NCBI RefSeq assembly: GCF_900102175.1 | Contig: NZ_FNKN01000005.1 | Coordinates: forward strand, 1 to 64,000 | Origin: Microbacterium sp. cf332 | Lineage (GTDB): Bacteria; Actinomycetota; Actinomycetes; Actinomycetales; Microbacteriaceae | Direction: 5' to 3' | Length of the DNA: 64,000 nt | Made by a program: the position numbers and the translations under genes | The notes under the pieces: model-generated | What the model was told of the DNA's origin: nothing | What the model saw: only the letters and a program-made list of their open reading frames with translations | The model's database searches: none | Part shown: positions 18,497-27,827 of the stretch, piece by piece | How positions within the stretch are numbered: position 1 is the first letter of the stretch | Layout of the letters: the number at the start of each line of letters is the position of its first letter

Positions 18497-20145
18497 AGAT
18501 CGCCGACACGAGCGACCTGTGGTGGAAGAACGCCGTGCTCTATTGCGTCGACGTCGAGAAGTACCTCGATGACGACGGCGACGGCGACGGCGACCTGCAG
18601 GGCCTCGCGCGCCGGCTGCCGTACCTCGCCGACCTGGGCGTCACGTGCCTCTGGCTCATGCCGTTCTATCCGACTCCCGGGCGCGACAACGGCTACGACG
18701 TCTCGGACTACTACGGCGTGGACCCGCGCGTGGGGAGCCACGGCGACTTCGTCGAGCTCATCCGCACGGCGGAGGACCGCGGCATCCGCGTCATCGTCGA
18801 CCTGGTCATGAACCACACTTCCGACAAGCATCCGTGGTTCGTGTCCGCGCGTCGCAGTCGCACCTCGCCCTACCGCGACTACTACGTGTGGCGTGACGAG
18901 ATCCCCGACGACCCCCGCGAGACGCAGTTCCCCGGCGAGGAGGACGGCGTCTGGGAATGGGACGAGAAGACGCAGCAGTACTACCTCCACAGCTTCTACT
19001 CCCATCAGCCCGATCTGAACGCCGAGAATCCCGCCGTCCAGCGCGAGCTCGCGCGGGTCATGGGATTTTGGCTGCAGCTCGGCGTCTCGGGCTTCCGGGT
19101 CGACGCCGTCCCCTCGTTCGTCTCGTCGCCCGAACGACGCGAACCGCAGCGCGACCACGATGTGCTGCGCGCCCTGCGACGGTTCGCGCAGCGCCGCTCG
19201 AGCGAGGCGATGCTCGTCGGCGAGGTCAACGTGCCGCACGACGAACAGGCCGCGTACTTCGGCGAGGACGGCGACGGCGAGCTGCACATGCAGTTCGACT
19301 TCGCGAGCAACCAGGCGATGTACCTCGCTCTCGCGCGCGAGGACCCCGCCCCGCTGCGCGCGTCGCTCGAGAGCCGCCCCGGGATCTCGACGATCTCGCA
19401 GTGGGCCAATTTCGTCCGGAACCACGACGAGCTCACCCTCGATCAGCTCACCGACGGCGAGCGCGACGAGGTCTTCGCCGCCTTCGCCCCCGACGAGTCG
19501 ATGCAGGTCTTCGGCCGAGGCATCCGCCGCCGGCTCCCGCCCATGCTCGGCGGCGACCCGCGTCGCGTGCGCCTGGTCTACAGTCTCCTCTTCTCCCTGC
19601 CGGGCACCCCGGTGCTGCTGTACGGCGAGGAGATCGGCATGGGCGAGAACCTCGACATCGACGAGCGCGACGCGGTGCGGGTGCCGATGCAGTGGCGGCC
19701 CGACGGCGGCTTCTCCACGGCACCCCCGTCGAAGCACCCGCTCCCCGCGCCCGACGGCCCGTACGGGCCGCAGCACGTGAACGTCGAGGCCCAGCTTCTG
19801 GCACCCGACTCGCTCTTCGCTTTCGTCCGCGGTCTCGCGCGCACGTATCGGCAGTCGCCGGAGATCGGCTGGGGGGATCTCGAGATCCTGCCCGTGACCG
19901 CCGAGCGCGTGCTCGCGCACGGCGCGCGCACGGGCGACAGCCGTTTCGTCGCCGTGCACAACTTCGGCGGCGAGCCCGTGGCGTTCGACCTCGACCTGGG
20001 CGACGAGCCCGAGGGCACCGAGCTCGTGTGCCTCGCCTCGGGGGAGAGCTGGACCCTCGCGGACGGCACGACGTCGATGGAGCTCGACGGCTACGGCGCC
20101 CGGCGGATGCGCGTGACCCGGCCCGGCGACGGCCGCCTCCGCTGA
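18493..20145 (+). CDS. GH13 alpha-amylase-family enzyme, trehalose synthase-like
   Basis: 550 aa, (beta/alpha)8 enzyme of GH13. It reads WWKNAVLYCVDVEKYLDDDG at the start, then LWLMPFYPTPGRDNGYDVSD, VIVDLVMNHTSDKHPWF, and the catalytic residues: nucleophile D204 in GFRVDAVP, acid/base E244 in LVGEVN and D312 in RNHDE. A C-terminal beta domain follows. The layout is like maltose/trehalose isomerases (TreS), but the DVEKYLDDDG opening differs from classical TreS, so the product (trehalose, glucose or transglucosides) is uncertain. It is cytoplasmic, without signal peptide, and coupled by ATGA to the flavin oxidoreductase. Confidence 0.85.
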   Translation: MKIADTSDLWWKNAVLYCVDVEKYLDDDGDGDGDLQGLARRLPYLADLGVTCLWLMPFYPTPGRDNGYDVSDYYGVDPRVGSHGDFVELIRTAEDRGIRVIVDLVMNHTSDKHPWFVSARRSRTSPYRDYYVWRDEIPDDPRETQFPGEEDGVWEWDEKTQQYYLHSFYSHQPDLNAENPAVQRELARVMGFWLQLGVSGFRVDAVPSFVSSPERREPQRDHDVLRALRRFAQRRSSEAMLVGEVNVPHDEQAAYFGEDGDGELHMQFDFASNQAMYLALAREDPAPLRASLESRPGISTISQWANFVRNHDELTLDQLTDGERDEVFAAFAPDESMQVFGRGIRRRLPPMLGGDPRRVRLVYSLLFSLPGTPVLLYGEEIGMGENLDIDERDAVRVPMQWRPDGGFSTAPPSKHPLPAPDGPYGPQHVNVEAQLLAPDSLFAFVRGLARTYRQSPEIGWGDLEILPVTAERVLAHGARTGDSRFVAVHNFGGEPVAFDLDLGDEPEGTELVCLASGESWTLADGTTSMELDGYGARRMRVTRPGDGRLR

Positions 20146-20390
20146 CCCGCCGTCGACTCCTCCCCACCGGCGTCGCGAGCGCCGTCGTCCCCGAGTGACT
20201 CCGGAGCGCCCGGGAGCGCGGTGCGGAGATCGCACACTGGAGTCGGCGCCCGGCACCGGGTGAATCCGGGGGTGAAACTCCCGGATCACGACGCGTTCGC
20301 CTGCGCGCTGCTCGCAGGATGGACCTCGGGAAACCCGTGGGGAAGGGGGCCCCGGGTCCGTGTCCGCGCGAGCGGTGCGGCACCGGGAAC

Positions 20391-20495
20391 GGGGAGCCGG
20401 TTGGGGAACGGCTCGTCTCACCGGCACGGTGCGGCCCCTCGGGGCCGGCCGTGCCGGCAGTCCGCGGATCGGGCGGCCGGGGGGACCGCCCGATC
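20391..20495 (-). ncRNA. Intergenic hairpin cluster with C-rich loops on the minus strand (candidate sRNA)
   Basis: The 467-nt gap 20146-20612 has no gene but three perfect stems. Stem 1 (20467-20495) is a 10-bp GATCGGGCGG stem whose minus-strand loop is TCCCCCCGG. Stem 2 (20421-20457) is a 9-bp CCGGCACGG stem with an inner GGCCCC/GGGGCC. Stem 3 (20394-20414) is a 6-bp GAGCCG stem with minus-strand loop TTCCCCAAC. The loops match those of the sRNA candidates at 29.1 and 56.2 kb, so I assign the minus strand. I see no convincing minus-strand -10 (only TATCAC near 20550), so terminator or structured 3' end of the GH13 transcript is an alternative. Confidence 0.35.
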
Positions 20496-20612
20496 CCGAC
20501 CCCCGGGCGGCGTCCTGGGGCTCGCGCACGTCGCACGAACGGTCGCGGTGATAGCATCGCGCCGACATCGGCCGAATCCGACGGCCGGCGTCGTCCGGGA
20601 GAGATCCGTCGC

Positions 20613-22340
20613 ATGGCGATCTGGTGGAACGCGGTCTCCGGCGGTGCGTTCTACACCCGCTGGAGCGCCCTGACGTCGCTGATCGTGGCGGCGCTCTTCT
20701 CCGTGCCCACCGTCGGCACACCCGACCTCGACGGTTACCTCCGGGCCGTCGCGGTCGCCGCCCTCGGCTGGCTTCCCCTGGCCGCGCTCATCGTTCCCGT
20801 CGTGGTCGCGGAGCTGCGATCGAGACATGCGCCGTTGCGGGGAGCCCTCGTCATCCTCTCGCTCGTCGTCGTCTCGGCGCTGCGTCCCGGGATCAACGAC
20901 ACGCTCAGCCGGGCGCTCTTCGACGTCACCCCGACCGGGGCGCCGATGGCACGGGTCCTGACCAATCTCGCCACGGCCCTCGCGCTCTTCTCGATCGTGG
21001 CGGTCATCACCTCTCGCCATGCCGCGTCGCGAGCAGCGAAGGCGCGGCTGGACATCGCTTTCACGCACCTGCGCGCCGACGGGACGGCCCGCGCGGAGCA
21101 CGCCCGGCGCCTCCGGCAGGCGATCGTCGACACTGCGGACTCCCTCCGCGTCGAGCGCGACGCGATGCTGGCCGGGACGATCGACTTCGACGGCGTGCGC
21201 GCATACGCGGATCGGGTGCGCGGGGCGAGTCATCGGCTCGATGCGCTCGTCCGAGCGGCGCCACAGGCCGGCGTCGATGCCGGTGGCAGCGTCAGTGCCG
21301 GCCGCGGCGAACAGTCGCGGCCGCACACGCGTGCGACCCACGGCCCTCTGCGGCTGCCCGCTCCGCCGTGGCTCAGCGTGCTGGGCTTGTACGGCTGCGT
21401 GTGCTTCCCGTTCGCCGTCGTCGTCGGAGGTCCGTTCATCGCCGCGACCGGCGTGCTCGGTGGACTCCTCCTCGACCTGGCCACCGGCGCGGTCCTCCGT
21501 CGCGGCGCTCCGGCCACGAGGCGCATCGCGGTCTTCGTGGCGACCTGGGCCTCGAGTGGCACCGTCATGGCGGTCCTCACGATCCTGCTCCTTCCCGGGA
21601 TCGGCTTCCTGGCGGCGGTACCCGTCCTCGCGGTCCCGGTCGTCGCCGTCCTGCTGAGCCTGTGCCGCGACGCTCTCCAGCGGGTGCGCCGCGACGAGGA
21701 GCGCGCGGCGACCTCCCTCGTCGATGCGGCAACCCGGAGCGCCGCCGCCGCGCATCGCGCCGACGCGGAGTCGGCCCGCGCGGTCGACGTGCTGCACGGC
21801 CGGGTGCAGGGGGCATGCGTCGTGTTCGCCGCCGCCGTCGACGAGCGAGCCGCGGAGCCCGCCGACGCCTCCGCCTTCATCGCCCGGACGGACCGGGCGT
21901 TCGACGAGCTCATCGCTCCGCAGCCGGCCGCGACCATTTCCGTGCGGACGGCCCTCGGAGAACTGGTGGGGGCGTGGTCCTCCGTCCTCGACGTCGCCGT
22001 CCGACTCGACCCCGTCGCCGAGGCCGCACTCGACACGGCGTCGCCGGAACGCGTCGTCGACATCGTCGTGTCGACGGTCAACGAGGCGTTCGTCAATGCG
22101 GTGAAGCATTCCGCGGCCCGCCGGGCGCGCGTCGAGGTCGAGCCGTCGCCGCACGCCGGGGGGATCGTACTGGTGCGGGTCTCCGCGCCCGGCTCCCTGG
22201 ATCCGCGGGCGCGGCGAGGGCTGGGCAGTGCGTCGGCCCGGGTGTTCGCCGACGGCGGCGAGGTCGTGTTCGAGCGGCGGATCGCGGTCATCCGGCAGCA
22301 CGTGTCGGGGGTTACGCAAGTAGGCCCGTGGATCACGTAA
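20613..22340 (+). CDS. Divergent membrane histidine-kinase-like protein (copy 1)
   Basis: 575 aa. The N-terminus MAIWWNAVSGGAFYTRWSAL opens a block of about four membrane helices (1-160); a helical cytoplasmic segment, a second membrane block (about 250-350) and a C-terminal kinase-like part follow. H395 lies in VLHGRVQGACVV, reminiscent of the HisKA_3 (DesK/NarX) phosphoacceptor LHDxVxG. NEAFVNAVKHSA near residue 490 is an N-box. The usual G1 box (DxGxG) is not recognisable, and only a GLGSASARVFADGG remnant of the C-terminal ATP-lid region remains. It is a paralogue of the gene at 51718 and has no response regulator nearby. The -10 is TAGCAT at 20552-20557. Confidence 0.7.
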   Translation: MAIWWNAVSGGAFYTRWSALTSLIVAALFSVPTVGTPDLDGYLRAVAVAALGWLPLAALIVPVVVAELRSRHAPLRGALVILSLVVVSALRPGINDTLSRALFDVTPTGAPMARVLTNLATALALFSIVAVITSRHAASRAAKARLDIAFTHLRADGTARAEHARRLRQAIVDTADSLRVERDAMLAGTIDFDGVRAYADRVRGASHRLDALVRAAPQAGVDAGGSVSAGRGEQSRPHTRATHGPLRLPAPPWLSVLGLYGCVCFPFAVVVGGPFIAATGVLGGLLLDLATGAVLRRGAPATRRIAVFVATWASSGTVMAVLTILLLPGIGFLAAVPVLAVPVVAVLLSLCRDALQRVRRDEERAATSLVDAATRSAAAAHRADAESARAVDVLHGRVQGACVVFAAAVDERAAEPADASAFIARTDRAFDELIAPQPAATISVRTALGELVGAWSSVLDVAVRLDPVAEAALDTASPERVVDIVVSTVNEAFVNAVKHSAARRARVEVEPSPHAGGIVLVRVSAPGSLDPRARRGLGSASARVFADGGEVVFERRIAVIRQHVSGVTQVGPWIT

Positions 22341-22349
22341 GTAGGGCCG
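22314..22349 (+). repeat. Imperfect direct repeat at the 3' end of kinase-like copy 1
   Basis: ACGCAAGTAGGCCCG (22314-22328) and ACGTAAGTAGGGCCG (22335-22349) match at 13 of 15 positions with 21-bp spacing, i.e. two helical turns. The stop codon of the kinase-like gene falls between or inside them. Confidence 0.7.
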
Positions 22350-22404
22350 CTCGACACGCGAGTGCTGAGGTCTGACCACGAGAGGACGCGTCAGCGCGTC
22401 CGTC

Positions 22405-22429
22405 GCTGCCGTCGCGCCATGACGGCAGC
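22405..22429. terminator. Bidirectional terminator between convergent genes
   Basis: GCTGCCGTC and GACGGCAGC form a perfect 9-bp stem with a 7-nt loop, 2 nt from the stop of the minus-strand kinase and 65 nt after the plus-strand kinase-like gene. Confidence 0.7.
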
Positions 22430-22431
22430 GG

Positions 22432-23499
22432 TCAGCTCGCCGCCGGCAGCCGCAGGCTGACGGTCGTGCCGCATCCGGGCGAGCTCGCGATCGTCGCGTC
22501 GCCGCCGAGACGCCGGAGGATGTCGCGTACGCTCGCGAGCCCCACCCCCGTGCCCCCGTCATCGGGGTCGGACAGGCGCCCGCGCGCATAGGGCTCGAAG
22601 ATCGTCGCGACATCCGACGGGTCGATGCCGCGGCCGGTGTCGGCGACGCTCACGACCGTGTCGTCGACGCCCTCCGCGACGGTGACGACGATCGCGTCCT
22701 CGCTGTACTTCGCGGCGTTGTCGATGACGTTCGCCAGGGCGCGGCGGAGCATCGCCCGGTCGGTCGAGACGTTCGCCCGACCCGATCCCTCCACGTGCAC
22801 GCGCTCGTTCACGTCGCCGGGCAGCACGAGGTGGGCCGCCTCATGGACGAGCGGCAGGATGTCGGTGTCGGTGTCGGCGCTCGCACCGCCGTGACCGCCG
22901 CGGACGTGCGCCGACAGCTCGCCGACCATCGCGATGATGTGGTCGGTGACGCGCGAGACGTGCTGCAGGAGCCCCGCCTGCGCCTCGGGGATCTCGTCCT
23001 CGAGCAGGTCCACGTACCCGCGCAGCGCCGTGATGGGCGAGAGCAGGTCGTGGGCGAAGGCGCGGAGGAAGCCGTCCTTCTCGTCGTCGAGGCGCTTCGC
23101 GTCGCTCAGGTCGCGCACGATCTTCACGAAGCCGCCGGGCTCTCCGTCCTCGTCCTGCACGGCGGTGATGAGCACGTGGGCCCAGAAGAGCGAGCCGTCG
23201 CGCCGGACGCGCCACCCGGTGTCCTCGACGGACCCTTCTGCGCGCGCGACCGCGAGCAGTCGCATCGGCCACCCCCGGTCCCGGTCCTCCGCGCGGTAGA
23301 ACCGCGAGAACGGCGTGCCGACGACATCCGTCGCCGAGTACCCCTTGAGCCGTTCGGCGCCGCGGTTCCACGACTGCACGACGCCCGCGTCGTCCAGCTC
23401 GACGATCGCGACCGAGGTGACCTGCTCCGCCCAGTCCGCCGTCGCGGGCTCGCCGGCGGCCGGCCGGACGGTCGTGGCGGAAAGAGCGCTCATCGTCAT
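22432..23499 (-). CDS. PAS-domain sensor histidine kinase (cytoplasmic)
   Basis: 355 aa, no membrane helices. A PAS domain (about residues 20-130: VTSVAIVELDDAGVVQSWNR, LKGYSATDVVGTPFSRFY, WRVRRDGSLFWAHVLITAV) precedes a HisKA H-box (FLRAFAHDLLSPITALRGYV) and a complete HATPase: RRALANVIDNAAKYS (N), VADTGRGID (G1), IFEPYARG (F) and GGTGVGLASV (G2). The PAS type resembles light- or redox-sensing PAS folds, but the ligand is unknown. It starts at 23499 or 23493; GAGGTG lies upstream. It lies 101 nt downstream of a second kinase gene on the same strand and no response regulator is adjacent. Confidence 0.9.
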   Translation of the reverse strand: MTMSALSATTVRPAAGEPATADWAEQVTSVAIVELDDAGVVQSWNRGAERLKGYSATDVVGTPFSRFYRAEDRDRGWPMRLLAVARAEGSVEDTGWRVRRDGSLFWAHVLITAVQDEDGEPGGFVKIVRDLSDAKRLDDEKDGFLRAFAHDLLSPITALRGYVDLLEDEIPEAQAGLLQHVSRVTDHIIAMVGELSAHVRGGHGGASADTDTDILPLVHEAAHLVLPGDVNERVHVEGSGRANVSTDRAMLRRALANVIDNAAKYSEDAIVVTVAEGVDDTVVSVADTGRGIDPSDVATIFEPYARGRLSDPDDGGTGVGLASVRDILRRLGGDATIASSPGCGTTVSLRLPAAS

Positions 23500-23600
23500 C
23501 ACCTCGTGGGTGCCGAGGTCTCGGATCCCTCGGCGTCGAGCCCATTCTTTCGACGCGTCGGATGTCGTGCCGGGACTTGACAGGGCGCTCGGCGCACCCG

Positions 23601-25238
23601 TCACGCGGGCGGAGCGACGGGAAGGACGATGGCCATCGCCGTGCCTCCCGACGCCGACGCTCCGACGCGCACCCGGCCGCCGTGCGCGACGACGGCGTTG
23701 CGGACCACCGAGAGCCCGATCCCGAACCCCTGGACGGCGTTCTTGCGTGCGAAGTCGGTGCGGTAGAACGGGTCGAACACGCGCGTGCGCTCGACCGAGG
23801 TCAGGCCGGGGCCGCTGTCGCTGACCACGATGTGCACCCCCGACTCGTCGATACGCTGCCCGATCACGACGGCCGAGGCCGGCGGACTGAACTTGACCGC
23901 GTTGACCAGCAGCTCCTCGAGCGACTGACGGATGCGGACAGGGTCGAGTACGACGCGCTCGGCGGTCGCTCCGACCTGCTGGATGGAGCTGCCGCGGTGC
24001 TCGGCCCGCGGCGACACCGCACGAACCGCCGAGGCGATGAGCTCGCTGAGGGTCACCGGGCGCGGCGAGACCTGGGTGTCGGCGGACGCGGCTGCGAGGA
24101 GTTCGTTGATCCGGTCTGTGAGCACCAGGACGTTGCGCTCCACCATCGACAGATATCGGGATGCGGTCGGGTCGGCGGCGCGCACGTGGTCGGTGAGCAG
24201 GTCGAGGTAGCCCGTCACGCTGGTCAGGGGCGTGCGCAGCTCGTGCGACACCGTGCGCAGGAAGTCGTGGCGTATCTGGGCCGCATCGGCGAGCTCGGTG
24301 ACGTCGTGGGCGGCGACGAGCGTGCCGAGCAGCGAGCCGTCCGCACGACGCACCCGGTCGGCGTCGGCCAGGATGGCGCGCTGGGCCGCCGGTGGTCCGA
24401 CCCACTCGACGGCCTGGCCGACGCGTTCGCCGCGCAGAGCGCGGGGGATCAGCTGCTCGTGGTGCGGCACCGGCGTCGAGCGGTCGGCCGCGAGGACGGC
24501 GTCGCCCGCGTAGGGCGGCTCGCTGAGCGAGAACCCCATCTCGCGCGAGAGGTCTTCGGCCGTGCGGTTGGCGAGGACGAGCCGACCGGCATCGTCGTAG
24601 AGAACCACCCCGCTGCGCACCGTGTCGAGCACCGTGCGCAGGACGAGCTCGTTGTCGTGGGCCTGTTCGAGCGCGCGAGCGCGCTCCTCGTGCAGCGCCC
24701 GCGCCCGCCTGTTGCTGCGGCGCAGCTGCTGCGCCGCGATGTTCACCACGACCGCGACGGCGAGGATGAGGCCGGGCAGGGTGAAGACGTTGACCCACTC
24801 CAGCGCCGTCGTCGGCCAGGTCCCCCGGACGACGAAGGGGAGCGACGTCATGAAGGCGGCGCCGCCGACCGCTGCGCTGAAGGCGACGGGCGGGAAGCCG
24901 TAGGCGATCCACAGGATCGGGAAGATCGCCAGCATCCCGACCGCGGGGAGCAGCCAGATGACCTCGGTACGCAGCAGCGCCACCGCGACGATGTCGGCGA
25001 CGGCGACGAGGAGCAGCCACGACGAGCGGAACCGTTCCCACGGCACGGCGGCCGCCACGACGGTCGTCGCGACGATGAGGAGCGCGGCCGCGCCGACCAG
25101 CGGCGAGGACAGCGCCCGGGGCGCGCCGATTGCGAGGGCGGCGTAGACGACCGCCGCTCCGATGACGAAGGGGAGCTGCGCCCGCAGCAGCACGCGCGTG
25201 CGTCCGTGGCGTGTGCGCTCACGTTCGAGCAGGGGCAT
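23601..25238 (-). CDS. Membrane sensor histidine kinase with PAS
   Basis: 545 aa. Five or six membrane helices (residues 15-170, for example LPFVIGAAVVYAALAIGA) are followed by a coiled helix, a PAS-like region (about 195-310) and the kinase core: H332 in FLRTVSHELRTPLTSVTGYL, EELLVNAVKFSPP (N), VSDSGPGL (G1), VFDPFYRTD (F) and GFGIGLSVV (G2). All catalytic boxes are present. The start at 25238 has CGGAG 7 nt upstream; longer starts lack an SD. It is probably co-transcribed with the downstream PAS kinase, a pair without a local receiver protein. Confidence 0.9.
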   Translation of the reverse strand: MPLLERERTRHGRTRVLLRAQLPFVIGAAVVYAALAIGAPRALSSPLVGAAALLIVATTVVAAAVPWERFRSSWLLLVAVADIVAVALLRTEVIWLLPAVGMLAIFPILWIAYGFPPVAFSAAVGGAAFMTSLPFVVRGTWPTTALEWVNVFTLPGLILAVAVVVNIAAQQLRRSNRRARALHEERARALEQAHDNELVLRTVLDTVRSGVVLYDDAGRLVLANRTAEDLSREMGFSLSEPPYAGDAVLAADRSTPVPHHEQLIPRALRGERVGQAVEWVGPPAAQRAILADADRVRRADGSLLGTLVAAHDVTELADAAQIRHDFLRTVSHELRTPLTSVTGYLDLLTDHVRAADPTASRYLSMVERNVLVLTDRINELLAAASADTQVSPRPVTLSELIASAVRAVSPRAEHRGSSIQQVGATAERVVLDPVRIRQSLEELLVNAVKFSPPASAVVIGQRIDESGVHIVVSDSGPGLTSVERTRVFDPFYRTDFARKNAVQGFGIGLSVVRNAVVAHGGRVRVGASASGGTAMAIVLPVAPPA

Positions 25239-25299
25239 CCGGGGTCTCCGATCGGGGTGCATGAGAGATCGAGGACGGCCCGGGGGGACGAGCACGGCT

Positions 25300-25327
25300 T
25301 TGATAACGTCGATCGATAGCGTACGCT
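25300..25327 (+). promoter_or_regulatory. Promoter of rplM-rpsI-glmM
   Basis: TTGATA, a 16-nt spacer and TACGCT, about 135 nt upstream of the rplM GTG. The long leader between has no ORF or clear L13-type structure that I can identify. Confidence 0.5.
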
Positions 25328-25462
25328 GTCTCTTTGGTGCCCATGCCCGCTGGCTCGGCACCGCGAACGTGAGCCCTCCACTGGCGTGTTCGTCCTCGGA
25401 CCGAACCACCCCGGAGCGGGATTCACGAACTCCTCCGTTCGAATCAAGAAAGCAGCACTACT

Positions 25463-25909
25463 GTGACGCGCACTTTCACCCCCAAGGCTGGCGAGATCCA
25501 GCGCGAGTGGCTGGTCATCGACGCAACCGACGTCGTCCTCGGCCGCCTCGCCTCGCACGCCGCCGTCCTCCTTCGCGGCAAGCACAAGGCGTCCTTCGCC
25601 CCGCACGTCGACACCGGTGACTTCGTCATCGTCATCAACGCCGACAAGGTGGCGCTGACGGGCCAGAAGCTCCAGAAGAAGATGGCCTACCGCCACTCGG
25701 GCTACCCGGGCGGCCTCAAGGCCGTCTCCTACTCGGAGCTCCTCGAGAAGAACCCCGCCCGCGCGGTCGAGAAGGCCATCCGCGGCATGCTCCCCAAGAA
25801 CAGCCTGGGCCGCCAGCAGCTCTCGAAGCTGAAGGTCTACGCCGGTGCCGAGCACCCGCACGCTGCGCAGCAGCCCACCACCTACACCTTCGACCAGGTC
25901 GCCCAGTAA
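25463..25909 (+). CDS. rplM: 50S ribosomal protein L13
   Basis: 148 aa, normal length. Family features are [60 protein letters not shown] and [21 protein letters not shown]13 is an early-assembly protein of the large subunit. The GTG start has AAGAAAG upstream. It is followed after 29 nt by rpsI, the conserved bacterial pair. Confidence 0.98.
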   Translation: MTRTFTPKAGEIQREWLVIDATDVVLGRLASHAAVLLRGKHKASFAPHVDTGDFVIVINADKVALTGQKLQKKMAYRHSGYPGGLKAVSYSELLEKNPARAVEKAIRGMLPKNSLGRQQLSKLKVYAGAEHPHAAQQPTTYTFDQVAQ

Positions 25910-25938
25910 GCGCCGCGAAAACACTCAAGGAAACACTG

Positions 25939-26427
25939 ATGGCGAAGATCGCTGACTCCCTCGAGGAGACCCCCCAGAACTACTCGACCGAGACGCCCGC
26001 CGCGGAGGCTGCCGCCGCCGCCCCGCGTCCGGTCCTCTCGGTCCCCGGCGCAGCCGTGGGTCGACGCAAGCAGGCCATCGCCCGCGTGCGTCTGATCCCC
26101 GGCTCGGGCACCATCACGGTCAACGGGCGCACGCTCGAGGACTACTTCCCGAACAAGCTGCACCAGCAGCTGATCAACGACCCGTTCACGGTGCTCGAGC
26201 TCGCCGGCTCGTACGACGTCATCGCCCGCATCTCCGGCGGTGGCCCCTCGGGCCAGGCCGGCGCCCTGCGCCTGGGCATCGCGCGTGCTCTCAACGAGAT
26301 CGACGCCGAGAACAACCGCCCGACCCTGAAGAAGGCCGGCTTCCTCTCGCGTGACGCTCGCGTCAAGGAGCGCAAGAAGGCCGGTCTCAAGAAGGCGCGT
26401 AAGGCTCCTCAGTACTCGAAGCGTTAA
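25939..26427 (+). CDS. rpsI: 30S ribosomal protein S9
   Basis: 162 aa. The conserved core starts at [20 protein letters not shown] and ends with the basic tail [17 protein letters not shown], whose final Arg contacts P-site tRNA. The N-terminal ~40 residues (Ala/Glu/Thr-rich) are the acidic extension typical of actinobacterial S9. SD is AAGGAAA. Only 5 nt separate its stop from glmM. Confidence 0.98.
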   Translation: MAKIADSLEETPQNYSTETPAAEAAAAAPRPVLSVPGAAVGRRKQAIARVRLIPGSGTITVNGRTLEDYFPNKLHQQLINDPFTVLELAGSYDVIARISGGGPSGQAGALRLGIARALNEIDAENNRPTLKKAGFLSRDARVKERKKAGLKKARKAPQYSKR

Positions 26428-26432
26428 GCTCC

Positions 26433-27791
26433 GTGGCGCTGTTCGGTACGGACGGTGTTCGGGGGCTGGCCAACGGCCCCCTCACCGCCGAACTCGCACT
26501 CACCCTGGCCCAGGCGACTGCCGTCGTCCTGGGCCAGGGCCGTATCGCGGAGGCGCGTAAGTCCGCGGGCAAGCGGCTCACCGCCGTCGTCGCGCGCGAT
26601 CCTCGGGTGTCGGGTGAGTTCCTCTCGGCCGCCGTCGCGGCCGGCCTTGCATCGTCCGGAGTCGACGTCCTCGACGCGGGCGTGCTCCCGACGCCCGCAG
26701 CCGCGTTCCTCATCGGCGACATCGACGCCGATTTCGGCGTGATGGTCTCGGCGTCGCACAACCCGGCCCCCGACAACGGCATCAAGATCTTCGCGCGCGG
26801 CGGCGTCAAGCTCCCCGACGAGGTCGAGAAGCGCATCGAGGAGGCCTTGACCGGCCCCAAGCTGCAGCCCACCGGTGCCGACGTCGGCCGCATCCGTGTG
26901 TTCGCGGACGCGGAGGACCGATACGTCGTCCACCTGCTCGGTTCGCTACCGCACACGCTCGACGGGCTCCACGTCGTGCTCGACTGCGCCCACGGCGCGG
27001 CATCCGGCGTCTCGCCGCAGACGTTCCGCGACGCCGGGGCGAAGGTGACCGTCATCGGCGCAGACCCCGACGGACTGAACATCAACGACGGCGTCGGGTC
27101 CACCCACCTCGACCGGGTGGCCGCCGAGGTCATCCGCACGGGCGCCGACATCGGCATCGCGCACGACGGCGACGCGGACCGCTGTCTCGCGGTCGACGCC
27201 GAGGGCCGGGTCATCGACGGCGACCAGATCATGGCCATCCTCGCGGTGGCGATGAAGCAGCGGGGACGACTGCCGTTCAACACCCTCGTCGCGACCGTCA
27301 TGAGCAACCTCGGCCTGCACCGTGCGATGGCCGACCACGGCATCACGGTCGAGCAGACCGCCGTCGGCGACCGCTACGTGCTCGAGCGCATGAACCAGGG
27401 ACGCTTCGGTCTGGGCGGCGAGCAGAGCGGGCATGTCATCATGAGCCGGTACGCGACGACCGGCGACGGCCTGCTGACCGGTCTGCACCTCGCGGCGGAG
27501 ATGGCCCGGCAGGGCAAGACCGCCGCTGAGCTCGCCGCGGTCATGACGGTCTACCCGCAGGTGCTCGTGAACGTCCGCGGCGTCGACCGCGACCGGGTCG
27601 CGAGTGATGACGGCCTGCAGGCCGCCGTGGCCGCGGCCACGCAGCGCCTGGGCGACTCCGGCCGTGTGCTGCTGAGGGCCTCGGGCACCGAGCCGCTCGT
27701 CCGGGTGATGGTCGAGGCGACGACCGAGTCGGAGGCGCAGCTGATCGCCGACGAGCTCGCCGCCGTCGTGGCGGACCGGCTCGCGCTCTAG
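26433..27791 (+). CDS. glmM: Phosphoglucosamine mutase
   Basis: 452 aa. It converts glucosamine-6-P to glucosamine-1-P for UDP-GlcNAc and peptidoglycan. Motifs: [20 protein letters not shown], catalytic S108 in [14 protein letters not shown], the metal site GDADRC and the sugar-binding [11 protein letters not shown] start, 5 nt after rpsI; the gene order rplM-rpsI-glmM is conserved in actinobacteria. The next enzyme upstream in the pathway, GlmS, is encoded at 57.7 kb. Confidence 0.97.
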   Translation: MALFGTDGVRGLANGPLTAELALTLAQATAVVLGQGRIAEARKSAGKRLTAVVARDPRVSGEFLSAAVAAGLASSGVDVLDAGVLPTPAAAFLIGDIDADFGVMVSASHNPAPDNGIKIFARGGVKLPDEVEKRIEEALTGPKLQPTGADVGRIRVFADAEDRYVVHLLGSLPHTLDGLHVVLDCAHGAASGVSPQTFRDAGAKVTVIGADPDGLNINDGVGSTHLDRVAAEVIRTGADIGIAHDGDADRCLAVDAEGRVIDGDQIMAILAVAMKQRGRLPFNTLVATVMSNLGLHRAMADHGITVEQTAVGDRYVLERMNQGRFGLGGEQSGHVIMSRYATTGDGLLTGLHLAAEMARQGKTAAELAAVMTVYPQVLVNVRGVDRDRVASDDGLQAAVAAATQRLGDSGRVLLRASGTEPLVRVMVEATTESEAQLIADELAAVVADRLAL

Positions 27792-27819
27792 GCCCGCGTC
27801 GCGACGTGGCTCCGCGGGC
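27792..27819. terminator. Hairpin between glmM and the convergent flavoprotein gene
   Basis: GCCCGCG (27792-27798) pairs with CGCGGGC (27813-27819), directly after the glmM stop and 8 nt before the end of the minus-strand gene; likely bidirectional. Confidence 0.6.
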
Positions 27820-27827
27820 GCCGGCTC

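Noticed and set aside
18376..20721. 781-codon minus-strand open frame
   Set aside because: Opposite the GH13 enzyme with intact catalytic residues; composition is that of a shadow frame.
25239..25462. L13 autoregulatory leader structure upstream of rplM
   Set aside because: The leader is long enough, but I could not find the paired stems known for L13 leaders in other phyla.
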